From Selaginella moellendorffii (Eukaryota > Streptophyta > Lycopodiopsida > Selaginellales > Selaginellaceae), in contig NW_003314270.1 of NCBI RefSeq assembly GCF_000143415.4, positions 1,481,048 through 1,545,047 on the forward strand: DNA of 64,000 nt. The letters are read 5' to 3'. Under the pieces are notes generated by a model. That model made no database searches and was not told the origin of the DNA. It worked only from the letters and a program-made list of their open reading frames with translations. Positions 1 to 11,539 of the stretch are shown here, in pieces. The position numbers were made by a program, and so were the translations under genes. The number at the start of each line of letters is the position of its first letter. Position 1 is the first letter of the stretch.

Positions 1-834
<834 letters not shown>

Positions 835-1282
835 ACCATACAAAACATTTTGCTTTACAGCCCCCTGTGTGTGGGTGGTCCTTGCTACGCATTTCATGAT
901 CGACCATTCAAAGCTTGTGGTGGTCTAGAGAAGATTTGTAAAATCTCTTTACAGCCTTTAAAAATCTCTCGCTCACAGAGATTTCCTCACAGTCCAGCGC
1001 CAACAAAGAGGCCAGAGAGCTCAGGAGTAGTAGAATAGCAGTAGAGCAAGAGCATCCCCAGCCCCAGCCCCAGCTCAAGGGCCAGGCAGCCAACAAAGCT
1101 CTGTGGCCTCTTTGGACACTGTGAAGGCCATGGTTTTAATTGCAAGTTTGTCCTTCTTGGAAGAAAGAAAAAAAAGGAGAAAAAAAAGAAGAAGAAGAAG
1201 AAGAAGCAAAGATCTCCCCAGCCAGCAGTAGTGGAGGAGTGATTTGAGTGAGTGTAGTGAATGGTGGTTGCTTTCTTCTCCA
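835..1282 (+). repeat. Copy of the upstream region of the gene at 24360
   Basis: This segment matches about 23671-24126 nearly base for base, with small indels in the poly-purine stretch near 1160-1206. At the source locus the segment lies just upstream of an acidic protein gene. Here it is joined to succinyl-CoA ligase sequence on the left and aminotransferase remnant on the right. It carries no coding capacity that I recognise. It may bring promoter or 5' untranslated sequence with it. Confidence 0.8.
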
Positions 1283-1326
1283 ATTTGACACGAGCCCAGA
1301 TCAAGATCTAGTGCTCTGGAGCGCAA

Positions 1327-2100
1327 TGCTCGCCGCCCACAACAGCTGCAGCAGCAACGACGACCCCCGGAGCTCGTTACCTTTCCAAAAATTCGACGAT
1401 CCCACCCGGAGAGGCACACTGCTTCAACCCGTAGAAACTCTCCAAACGTAAGTAAGGACATCACAGAAAAACAGACCTTCGCAAGTATGTTGTTGATGAG
1501 ATTGTTATGGTGAATCTTCGAATCTAGGCACTGTTTACAACAAAGGGACGCAACATAAGTTAAAAAGTTAAGCTGGGAAAACGATTTGCGATTCTAGATT
1601 CTTATCGTTTCTTCTGTTTGACAGTTCATGGTGAAAAAGGGACGTGTTTTGACGCCCTCGGCGGATTACTGCTTACCAGGAATCACACGAGAAACCGTAA
1701 CAACTTTCCAACTGAGCTTCTCATCTCACTAACTCCTTGACTCTCCTTGTCCAGGTTATTGAGCTCGTGAAACAAGAAAAAATCGCAATGATCGAGAGAA
1801 GGATTTCATTGACAGAGTTTCACACAGCAGACGAGGTAGCTTTAGTAAACCCGTCATCATCTAGATTGACTTAAGAGTTGTGTTCTTCCAACGCTATAGG
1901 TGTGGACAACGGGAACAATGGGAGAGCTCACACTGGTATTTACTAGCTTTCCATATCCTTTCATGTGTGAATTTGCAAAACTCCTGATGATCTAGGTCAT
2001 AGAGATCGATGGCCGACGAATTGGAAGCTCACGTCGCGAGGATCCAAGCCGCTTATAAAGCTCTCACAGACAAAGAAGGTGAGCCCATCCCTTGCAAGTG
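1327..2100 (+). pseudogene. Decayed fold-type IV (branched-chain-like) aminotransferase fragment, copy A
   Basis: Four short exon-like pieces can be read in order with plausible introns. They are at about 1623-1690 (MVKKGRVLTPSADYCLPGIT), 1755-1834 (ERRISLTEFHTADE), 1900-1938 (VWTTGTMGELTLV) and 1996-2095. These match the C-terminal half of plant PLP-dependent class IV aminotransferases, which include the branched-chain and D-amino-acid transaminase-like proteins. In the last piece the frame shifts after IDGRRIG. The expected residues RIQAAYKALTDKEGEPIP continue only in the next frame, so the gene is broken. An N-terminal exon candidate starting near 1327 is not recognisable. No catalytic lysine region is present. 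A second, more damaged copy is at 11540-11815. Confidence 0.7.
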
Positions 2101-2209
2101 AGAGATAGCCAAGTACCATGTATTTCTTTTCTCTCGGTGACTTTGAAAAGGTCAGTGGCTTTGGTTTGTTAATTTAAGCTTAAACTGTGGGTTTAATTGG
2201 TGAAAAGAT

Positions 2210-2800
2210 TGGAGAGAAGGCTAAAGGTAACAGTAACGTGATCAAGAAGGGAAAGAACACAAAGTGGCAGCAAGAGGAGGAGGGACAAGTAGGAAGTAAT
2301 AGCCATCCCAAAGAAAAGTCTGAGCAGCAAGGAGATTGATGAGTTAGATATCACTTAGCATCAAGATTTCTATAACTTCTGGCCACGACCGATGTCCAAG
2401 CTATTGACACCAGACTACCTCCACTGTGCTGGAGCTCTACTGCATCCAAGAGAGAAGAGATCGCGACGATGATGATGAGAGGAATGCTCAGCTCTTGGTG
2501 GTGATTGGCGGGACAAAATGCTACATGATGAGGCAACTCGAGGACCTTTGCAACTCTAGAAGATGCACGGGAGACAAGGTCTGGTATGGGGTTCAAATCA
2601 AAGAAGGCAAAAACTTTTGCATGCTATTCAAGTAAAAGTTTGATAGGACGAGAGCAAGCATGATCTGGGAGATGTCCAAGCAAATCCATGCCCAAAATTG
2701 CATGAAGAAGACAAATAACATGATTCAAGAAATCCTCTCCCATATATCATTGAGAATGGTTACTTCTGTCCAATCTTTATGGAGAGCATTCACTATTGAT
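2210..2800 (+). pseudogene. Decayed paralogue of the 224-residue ORF at 11958-12632
   Basis: The sequence follows the intact ORF at 11958-12632 over nearly its whole length but has in-frame stops (for example within the lysine-rich N-terminal part near 2290) and small deletions. One deletion removes the segment between CAGAQELY and LTQELYCIQ. The best preserved part is about 2426-2635, which still reads as LLVVIGG and GDKVWYGVQIKEG. It ends close to the truncated end of the LTR element. Function unknown. Confidence 0.8.
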
Positions 2801-2851
2801 CTAAATCAGTGTATTTATTGATTGTAAGAACATTAAAACCTAGCCATGTTC

Positions 2852-4024
2852 GCCATAGCCATGTTTGCCAACACTGCCACTGGATCGAGGCCCACAGGCC
2901 CGACCACTAAGTCCCACGGTCCTCTGGGACTTCCTCACCACTTGACTGTATCCTTAGTCACTACACTAGAGGATTACTCCTCTTCCTTTCCACAATCTGG
3001 GCCTTTGGGACAACATTTCGGAATACTGTGGCCCTACGCGGGCCTCATGGGTACTCTCCCCGCCTTCTGCCTTTGGGTGCTCTAGCCATGGGCTTAGAGC
3101 GAGGTTTTGTTGAGCCACGCCAGGTATCCAAGTAGGTAGTGCCACCCACACTTGGACTGGGAGCATCGGCCAGTCGATCTCCCAAAGAAACTAGAGTCGG
3201 CTCTTGAACACTGCACCAAGCTACCCCGCTTGTTGGTCCGTATTCACTTTAGTCTTGGACTTCCCAATGGTCAGTTCATCACCCAACACTAGGTATGGCC
3301 TTCCTAGGCCAAACTAGCCTTTCCTGGGCCAAACTAGCCTTTCCTGGGCCAAACTAGCCTTTTCTGGCCAAACTGACTCCACTGGGCTCCAACCCCCACA
3401 CTCTCCCTACTATACTTTTGGAACCCCCTACAGCCGCCCCCCCCCCCTCCCCTGCCCAAGGGACGATCGCTTTGGGCATTCACCCAACTGCTTGTATTAG
3501 TATTCAAACTCGAACTCGAACTCGGTCTCAATCCCGGTTTCGGACTCGGACTCAGACTCGGTCTCGATCTCAGTCTCAATCTCGGTCTTGGTTCCATCTC
3601 GGACTCCATCTCGGGTTTCATCTCGGACTCCATCTCGGGTCCATCTCGGACTCCATCCCGGGTCCATCTCAGACTCCATTTCGGACTCCATCTTAGACTC
3701 CATCTCGGGTCCATCTCGGACTCCATCTCGGACTCCATCTCGGACTCCATTTTGGACTCTGTCTTGGGTCTATCTCGGATCCATCTCAGACACTTCCACG
3801 TGTCATGTGTTGGTCCTTTTTGGGTCCCTTTTTGGAGCCTTGCTTATTGGTTGCCTCATGCTCGCTTGTCGAGCACTTTGTTGGGAGTTCCACTCCCGCT
3901 CTCGACCTTCTAAGTCAGAGCTTTTAGTCCAAACGTGTTACGCTCATTTGGCTTTTGCTTCAGCCACTACCATGTGGCACCCTTTCTGGCTCCACTTTGG
4001 GGCCTAGGGATTTTGTGTCTCACA
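2852..4024 (-). repeat. 3' LTR of copy 1, truncated
   Basis: It aligns with 8690-9723 but lacks the counterpart of 8258-8690. The junction with host sequence is near 2840-2852. It contains about 300 bases of a degenerate short tandem repeat (3490-3790). Confidence 0.85.
3490..3790 (-). repeat. Minisatellite inside the 3' LTR of copy 1
   Basis: Degenerate alternation of 12-base (GATGGAGTCCGA on the minus strand) and 11-base (GATGGACCCGA) units, preceded by hexamer-like GAGACC repeats. The units contain no stop in any frame, which explains several overlapping open frames of low complexity here. They are not genes. Confidence 0.85.
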
Positions 4025-5185
4025 AATCCACCACCCATAGACGAAGTTCGATGTCCTCATCGAACGATAAACTATTTTATAAAGTAATATCAACTTGTAT
4101 TACCATTTCCATCCTTGGCCCCTCACCAATATTCGTCAATGGTTTGATATTGAAGGCTTGCCATGCCTTGCCCATCCTCTAAGGAGGATAGTCTCTCCAA
4201 CTTAGAGACTGATTAGACCACTTGTAGTGGTTCTCTCCTTTTATTGGTTTAGTTCTCGCTAAACCTGTTAAAGATATCGTCTATATCTCAATCCTGCTAC
4301 TTCTCAAGTAGTCTCAGTTTCCATCGACATAACCTTTGCACTTTGGAACATTTACTTTTGACTTCTTGAAGTCAATTTCCTAGGTGTCTCCGACACCTTG
4401 CATTGCACATATTGTGCAAGTCCACTTCCCTATCCTAGGAAGTTTTTTACTTGAGGGCACCATCATCTTCTTTTCTGTTTTGTGCCACCCTTGGCACTAT
4501 GTTCCAATTATCATCATTTGTGCCAGAGCTGTCCACAGCCCTATCCTTTGGTTACTTTGTTGCTCCTCACATGGAACTTTTACTTTGCCAAATTGGAGCA
4601 CTTGGGAATCTATCCTTAGAAGTCCACTTCCTTTCCCGCAATCCATTAACATCAAACACATTAGTGTTCCTTGGCTAACCTTGCCATTTGGATTCCTCCC
4701 ATTAAATTCCATGGCCCAAACTTGGCCACTAGTCTTTTGCTCCTATTCATTGATTGTTGCATCAAGCAACATACCTCCCTCCTTGAGGTATTCTTTTAGT
4801 TCCATGGCAAAGCTCCACTTCACCAAGTCTAGAGGGTGCTCACCCCTAGTAGGTCTCTTTAGCAACTTCTGCAATGGGCCCCTTCCACGGCCCAACATTG
4901 TGACCCTCCCATAGGTCCTTTCTAGAGACTACTTTCTTGAACTCACAATACCATTGTATCGTCATAGTTCATTTCCCTTAGGTGTCCTTCCCACTTGGTC
5001 ATCTTGACCAAGCCACACCATTATCAATAGTTCAAATCAACGTTTTGAACTAGGAACTTTGTTCCTTAGCCTCACAAGGACCTCGTCCTTGTTTAGCCGT
5101 ACGATCACCTAGTGATTTAATCTTGACACCTTAACAAGTTTGCCAATAGGTACTAGGTCTTCTAGACCTTTAACTTGTTGACCAT

Positions 5186-5457
5186 GACCCTGGGGGCATC
5201 CCCCACATTTGGCGGTGCACCCAAGCCAGCCCTTCTGGCCAAGGATCCATAGCAACTAAGACTGGGTGTCCCCATCTCATTCACCACGTCCTCAGTGTTA
5301 CTCGCACCAAAGTGTTCAAGTTAGATATGCTGAGCCACACTAAGCAATCTAACTGTGCATCATGACTCCGGAGCATCCCCCGCTTGGCGGTGTGCCCAAG
5401 CCAATCTCTTCACTGAGAGTCCATGACCACCGAAATATGAGTGTCCTCATATTCCAA
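5186..5457 (-). repeat. Diverged direct repeat inside the element
   Basis: Two blocks of about 90 bases at 5186-5277 and 5365-5457 share the pattern GGGGGCATCCCCCACATTTG / GGAGCATCCCCCGCTTGG followed by GGCGGTG and CCCAAGCCA. They are offset by about 180 bases. Copy 2 has the same pair at about 61975-62215, so the duplication predates both insertions. Confidence 0.65.
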
Positions 5458-5530
5458 ACCATCACCACACCCTAGTGATTTGGGACTCGAACCCAAGCAC
5501 TAAAGGGTCGGGACTCGAACCCAACCTCTG

Positions 5531-5725
5531 TGTAAGCTCCTGAGTTTGGACTTCCCGGGAGGTCACCCAACCCAGTACTATTCAAACCCAAGGACGCTTA
5601 ACTCCAACTATCCCAAGACCCTTAACTGATTGGAAAAGGGGGTGCACTTTTATTCATAGGCCCTTTCCCTCTATATTTGAACCCCTATGGATCGTCTCTC
5701 AAGTCGTTCCCTTTGGTTGCTTACA
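5531..5725 (-). mobile_element. Solo LTR of a Cassandra-like TRIM retrotransposon, nested in copy 1
   Basis: The 195-base segment begins TGTAAGC and ends GCTTACA, a perfect 7-base inverted terminal repeat of the TG...CA type. It is flanked on both sides by CTCTG, a perfect 5-base target-site duplication. Copy 2 of the host element has an uninterrupted site at the matching position (about 61868-61882). On the minus strand the centre of the segment matches plant 5S rRNA. Terminal repeats carrying 5S rRNA sequence are the hallmark of Cassandra terminal-repeat retrotransposons in miniature. Only one LTR is present, so the element was probably reduced by LTR-LTR recombination. Confidence 0.9.
5548..5607 (-). 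promoter_or_regulatory. 5S rRNA-like internal RNA polymerase III promoter within the solo LTR
   Basis: Read on the minus strand it contains AGTTAAGCGTCCTTGGG (A box region), AGTAGTACT-like ATAGTACTGGG (intermediate element) and GGGTGACCTCCCGGGAAGTC (C box). They are in the same order and spacing as in plant 5S rRNA genes. The 5' part of a 5S gene is missing, so it is not a 5S gene itself. Whether it still recruits TFIIIA is unknown. Confidence 0.85.
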
Positions 5726-6086
5726 CTCTGTATATGCATCTACGGACGGCATCACCCAGGATGCCTGGCGTGACTCCCCACGCCGGTGCACCAACTTATA
5801 CTTAAAGCGCGCTATAGATCACAGCTTAGGAACTTAATTCCTCCACACTGCTAAGTCCTCTCACTTGACACGTTTGTGATCATGCATGGACTCCTCCACA
5901 CTTGGCCCCATGGCCCCCCTTTATGAAGTTATCACTTTCAATTAGGGTATTTGTTCCCCCGACTTGCCAATCTCGCTTGGCAAGTCCTTCAACCACCGTA
6001 ACATGGTTCTTGCATAAGCGTGAAAGTCCTTGACCATCGACTTTCATTCAAAGCCCTCTCTTTGAACACTCAGGAACTACTTCCCT

Positions 6087-6222
6087 TCCCAAAGACGATT
6101 CTAGGTAGCTTAGTACCTAGAAAGGCCAAGTGTAAATGGTTCATGGAACGCATGAAACCAAAGTAGCGCAGCAAAAGTGTGGTCTTGAAACTTGCCAGGA
6201 GGCAAGGCTATCAAGGTTACCT
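6087..6222. repeat. Segment inverted relative to copy 2
   Basis: This block starts CCCAAAGACGATTCTAGGTA and reads in the same plus-strand direction as 61386-61519. Everything on either side of it is reverse-complemented between the two element copies. One of the copies therefore carries a local inversion. The borders have short inverted words, TTCCC and GGGAA. Confidence 0.85.
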
Positions 6223-8240
6223 TAAAGGGACTCTATCCCTTAGCTTGCCTAGGCCTCCCTTTTTGCAAGCTTTCTAGTTGCTATATAGTCTAACATGGAC
6301 AATTCCATATTTTAGACTCTCTATAGCATCAAGGTTGCTAACAACAATACCCTCGAGCCCCCACTTGATTCTCCACTCCCAGCTGGCATAACCAACCTTG
6401 GTCATGCCCTTCGATTCCTACGGTTCGGTTCTATCCCCTTACTACTTGCTTTTGGCTTCACACCTTTCCTTCGGTCATTCTCCTCCAGACTAGGAGGATA
6501 GCTTCGCACTTTTTATCATGCTTTAGCAAGTATTCTTAGGGATGAACCTACCTGATAGCCTAAGGAGTGGTTCCTCAATCCAGGTATACTCATTTTATAA
6601 TCCCACACACCGGGATTAACGTTGTTGCTCATGGGCCTTCACTAGCCTTGCCAAAATTCCATTTTTGGTTTTATCCAATTCGGGTAGACAGTTTTCTCCC
6701 GTCTCTGCAACCTTGGACATTTGGATAGCACCTTCTATCCATCATTCGCTAAGGATTTAGTCCCTTGGGCATTATCTATTGCCCTCGCGACACTAAATAC
6801 CACCTCCTGGTGTTCCAGAGTGTTTGGGTGTCCCAATGATGGTCTCCTTGACAATGAATATTTCCTTTTACGACATTAACTCACTATATCGCAACATAAG
6901 CAATTTATCCCCTGTAAGGGTATATCTAACTTCTTTATGCCATTAAGAAGTCTTGAGTATCTATCTTCTACCTGTTTAACCAATTATCTTCACACCTCTT
7001 GCTTAGTTGCCCCATAGTTGTCAAGTCCTACAACTCATTACTTGGTGCTTCCACACCTCCATCATTATTTGGGTCACCATACTCTAACCACATGCCTTCT
7101 AGCTTAGGCCATGCCATTTCTGCTTCCGTTAGGATTCCCTTGGCAAGGGGTTCTTATGAACCCACCATCATAACCTCAAGGTATCACACCTTGGCACATT
7201 TGGTGTCTCCACACCATCAGCCCCACGAGCCTACCCTTATGACACTACTTATTAGTGTTTAGGTCTTTGCCAAGACCAATATAGTTGTTCCTCATACTAA
7301 CTATTCGTTAGCACCACACCATAGTGTTTGCACCCAACTCTGGGCCAAAGTTGCTTTCTTCTGGGAACATTTTTCCCACAACTTTAGTATAGCACATTCT
7401 GCCATCAATGAGATACCTACTGTTCTCATACTTGGATCTTATGATCCTCCCCATACCTCATAGGGCTCCATACACCTCAGTCCAAATGTTTCAACCAATC
7501 CCTTAGGATTATTCCTTAACTCTTATTTGAGTCATCTAGCTTTTTGGACTTTATCATCCGACGACCCGTGATGTCCTACTTTTGAGGTGCTAACTCACTG
7601 GAATACAACTTCTTGTATTCAGGTCCTACTCGCAAGGACCATCTTTGCAAGTGTTACTCCGACACTTGTTTTGTTCTCTTGGGGCAACCTTTTGCCCCTT
7701 AAGACCACTTATCCATGTGATGAGAATACCAATTCATCCTCTGAGTACACCCCCAACTCCTTGGGTTGTTCTAGCATTTATTAAAGGTAGCCCCAGCTAC
7801 CATTTCGAGGACTTGTGTCCTCTTCCGTATTTGACCTCCCATGGTCTTCAATTCCGGTCTCAAAGTTATGAGCACTAGCCTCAACTATATGAGGGTAATC
7901 TTATGACTCCTTTATTGTTTTGGAGTCTGCATCTTTCCCGTGATCCTAACTATAGTTGTTTACCCCAACTACATTAGCCTGTTTGCTGCGTCAAACGCTT
8001 ATCTGTATCACATCCTCAACTCTTTGAGGAAACCCTTATACTGTTCCCAAGATCCCAAAGTCGTTCCATCATTGGCCCTTTTCTATCCACCACCTTGCCT
8101 ACAAGTTCACACATGAACTGTAATGGAGAGCCATGTCTTCCCGACTTGCTACTCCTCAAGCATAAGCCCACTCCTAGGACCTTCCGATGCTAATATTAGT
8201 GGTGATATACTTCAGCACCAATAAAAGTCGGACTAAGGAA

Positions 8241-8254
8241 CAGCTCTGATACCA
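8241..8254 (-). other. Primer-binding site of copy 1
   Basis: The minus strand reads TGGTATCAGAGCTG three bases inside the 5' LTR end. This matches the complement of the initiator methionine tRNA 3' end used by many plant LTR elements, and it fixes the element's orientation. Confidence 0.8.
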
Positions 8255-8257
8255 AAT

Positions 8258-9723
8258 TGTGAGCAACTAAATTTTTCCATTCTACTTTAGTCACTTAACC
8301 ACACCTCCGACCACTTGGAGGAGTCTAAATCACAACCTCTATAAGTCCTATTTCGGGCTTGGGCTTGCTAGCCCCGAGAACAGCATCCCCGCCACTCAAC
8401 CTTTGCACTAGGTCCAAGTGCTCCACTTGTCCGGTCCCATGACCGACACCCCAAGGTACCATCGACATATTAGTTTGTTACGCTAAGGCCATGCCCCTCC
8501 ACCTTAGTCACACTGGGTGTCTAACACCACCTACATCACAGTCCCATCTCTCAAGGACATGGCCATCCATCCATGAGTGATCATTCTAGATCCACTCTTT
8601 AGCATCCTTAGGAGGCCCACAAACATGGGGATTAGCCTTCCCCAATATCCTTTTTCCAGTCCCCACCAAGCCCCTTTCTGCCCATAGCCATGTTTGCCAA
8701 CATTGTCACTAGATCGAGGCCCACAGACCCGACCACTAAGTCCCACGGTCCTCTGGGACTTCCTCACCACCTGACTGTATCCTTGGGCACTACACCAGAG
8801 GATTACTCCTCTTCCTTTCCACAGTCTGGGCCTTTGGGACAACATTTCGGAATACCGTAGCCCTATGCGGGCCTCATGGGTACTCTCCCCGCCTTCCGCC
8901 TTTGGGTGCTCTAGCCATGGGCCTAGAGCAAGGTTCCGTTGAGCCACGCCAGGTATCCAAGTAGGTAGTGCCACCCACACTTGGACTGGGAGCATCGACC
9001 AATCGATCTCGTGGGGGAACTAGAGTCGGCTCTTGAACACTACACCAAGCTACCCCACTTGTCGGTCCATATTCACTCTAGTCTTGGACTTCCCAGTGGT
9101 CAGTTCATCACCCAACACTGGGTATGGCCTTCTTGGGCCAAACTAGCCTTTCCTATGCCAAACTGGCCTTTCCTAGCCAAACTGGCTCCATTGGGCTCTA
9201 ACCCCCACACTCTCCCTACTATACTTTTGGAACCCCCTGCAGCCCCCACCCCCGCCCCCGCCCCCTGGGGACGATCACTTTGGGCTTTCACCCAACTGCC
9301 TATATTAGTATTCGGACTCGAACTCGGGTCCATCTCGGACTCCATCCCAGACTCCGTCTCGAGTCCATCTCAGACTCCATTTCAGACTCCATCTCGGGTC
9401 CATCTTGGACTCCATCTTAGTCCATCTCAAACTCCATCTCGAACTCCATTTCAGACTCCGTCTTGGGTCTATCTCGGATCCATCTTGGACATTTCCACGT
9501 GTCATGTGTTGGTCCTTTTTGGGTCCTTTTCTGGAGCCTTGCTTATTGGTTGTCTCGTGCTCGCTCCTCGAGCATTTTGTTGGGAGTTCCACTCCCGCTC
9601 TCGACCTTCGAAGTTGGAGCTTTTAGTCTAAATGTGTTACACTCGTTTGGCTTTCGCTTCGGCCACTACCATGTGGCACCCTTTCCGGCTCCACTTTGGG
9701 GCCTAGGGATTTTGTGTCTCACA
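8258..9723 (-). repeat. 5' LTR of copy 1
   Basis: 1466 bases, from TGTGAGAC (minus strand, at 9723) to CACA (at 8258). It aligns with 2852-4024 and with the LTRs of copy 2. Its minisatellite part is short (about 9310-9480), which accounts for most of the length difference from the 1817-base LTR of copy 2. Confidence 0.85.
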
Positions 9724-11490
9724 GAAATCTTATTTGCTGTGGAAGGTATTAATCAATTTGGTACGATCAGGTGTTCCAGGCAAATAAACAACTGGTAAAC
9801 AAATTGAGTATAATTGGCAATGACCCTTCTCAAAAAAGTGATTACTTTGAACTTTATAAATGTTTTTCATGGATAATTAAAAAAATTATTTTTCTAATGA
9901 GAATATATTATATTATTATTTTATATAATACCATTTTATAATCAATTGAAAAAAGGATAAATTTTTTAAATAGAAAATTTGTAATTTTTATAGAAATTAT
10001 TCTTGCCTACCTAATGTCAGTATCAATATAAACTCTAGCAAGATATCCATTGGGATTAAAGCAAGTTGAAGGGGTGTCACTTAAGGATGTAGTATCCAAA
10101 GCTGGGTTAGTTGATATAGCGACTTGATATTCCAAGAGTGTTTATTATTGATTGTAAGAACATAACAATCCTATAATTGAAACCAACATAATAGAAGGTA
10201 TCAAAATGGAGAATAAAAAATAATATGAATGACAAGAGATTTTTCTAGTTGTTGATGAATGGTTTATAATAATAATAGAAGCATTCATTAATCATTACTC
10301 CAACCTATAGAAACTTTCTAAATGTAAGTAAAGTTGTTAAATTTTTGTAGTGTATATGGTTTTCACATTTTATCCTATAGTGATTTACTATAAGATAACC
10401 ATAAAGCAGAACCCAAGTTTAGGGTTATTGAAAAAAAAAATGAAGCCAAACCATTAAACATACAACTAATGAATAAAAGAATTGAAATGACTCCTAAGTG
10501 TTCAACCCAAAGAATGAAAGATAAAAATATAGAGTGACATCAGAATAGTTCTAAAGTATCCAACATCCTAATGCCAAAACAAAATAAAGTTAAACAAAAT
10601 TTAGTGTTATTTTGATATATTGGTGGCTTATTGTGATGATATATATATAGGATAGACATATAAGCAAGAGCCAAACTACGCTTCAAGTTGGTCGGCTAAC
10701 CTATTATCTCTACTATATATTTAGAACCCGTACATATTTTAGGCTTCTAAGTCAATCATGAAAACTTATTAAATATGAAATAATGTTAAATTGCAAATAT
10801 AGACATGAGAACAACTTTACTATGTTTAATCTCTATATTCCACCTAACTAGCAAATCTAGATTTTTCCCATAAATAGCCAATAAGACCTAACTAAATTAA
10901 CATATAGAGGAATGATAGTGAGAGTGCTTGACAATTATCACTTAGTGAGTATTGAGAGATCACACTTAATATCGCAAAAATTCCTACCACTAGCAAGTGT
11001 AAGTGAATATATGAGTTTCTCTAACTAAATTAAATATGCTTGACTAATAGCATTTAAGAATTTTGTTTTTATGCTCTTTTAACCAAGTGCACGTGAAGAT
11101 TAATTTCAAACTAGTTTGGGCAAAAACTAATAAAGGGTTAAACTAATCTCTAGTCATAGTGATAGTAAAAGAAGAATATCTAAAAGGATTTATATATAAT
11201 TAACTTTCAATACCCACAATTACATTTATGACATTTTTAGTTTTTTAACTTATATTGTGTCCCTTGTTGTAAAAAATGCATATAAAAAATGCATAGATTT
11301 GAAGATTCACCATAACAATCTCATAAACAAGATACTTCAGAAACTTAAGCACAGCTGTTTTCTCTATGATGTCCTTTTCAATGATTTGTCTTTCAGCATA
11401 GCAGACTCCAAGGGCTGCCAAAGTGGCAAAGATGGAGACCAAGGCAAAGATGGGCAAAGAGATCGCACAGAAAAATGCTACAAAAATAGT
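9724..11490. other. AT-rich stretch without recognisable genes
   Basis: Clearly richer in A and T than its neighbours, with many stops in all frames. 10140-10340 keeps faint similarity to the region downstream of the 224-residue ORF (the word TATTGATTGTAAGAACAT is shared with 2817-2834) and to the short aminotransferase upstream piece (GTAGAAACTCTCCAAACGTAAG at 1430, ATAGAAACTTTCTAAATG here). From about 10340 to 11490 nothing matches other parts of the window. Copy A has only about 170 bases at the corresponding place. Confidence 0.6.
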
Positions 11491-11539
11491 TAAGATGGCA
11501 AACCGATTTGTGAATCTAGATTTATATCGTTTCTTCTGT

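Larger units (their letters stand above)
4025..8257 (-). other. Internal region of copy 1, no recognisable genes
   Basis: About 4.2 kb between the LTRs. Many stop codons occur in every frame. The longest open frame (4384-4914 on the antisense strand, 176 codons) resembles no retroviral-type protein and is not kept in copy 2. The region aligns with 59339-63445 apart from a nested solo LTR and one small inversion. Its conservation without coding suggests a structural or packaging role, which is an inference from LARD elements in general. Confidence 0.7.
2852..9723 (-). mobile_element. LTR retrotransposon copy 1, large and non-autonomous (LARD-like), minus strand
   Basis: Direct repeats at 2852-4024 and 8258-9723 flank about 4.2 kb of internal sequence. 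Read on the minus strand, the element begins TGTGAGACAC and its 5' LTR ends ...CACA. This is followed by a primer-binding site TGGTATCAGAGCTG, the usual complement of the initiator tRNA-Met 3' end. A purine-rich tract with GGGTGGTGGA precedes the 3' LTR. I found no gag, protease, reverse transcriptase or integrase motif in the internal region on either strand. That is the pattern of large retrotransposon derivatives mobilised in trans. The 3' LTR lacks its last 400 bases or so, so the left end is truncated and no target-site duplication can be assigned. A second copy lies at 57522-64000. Confidence 0.85.

Noticed and set aside
4384-4914. 176-codon open frame in the internal region of LTR element copy 1
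   Set aside because: It lies antisense to the element, is not preserved in copy 2 and resembles no known protein.
5548-5607. A genuine 5S rRNA gene
   Set aside because: Only the promoter-containing middle and 3' part of 5S is present. It sits inside a sequence with LTR ends and a target duplication, so it is a retrotransposon LTR.
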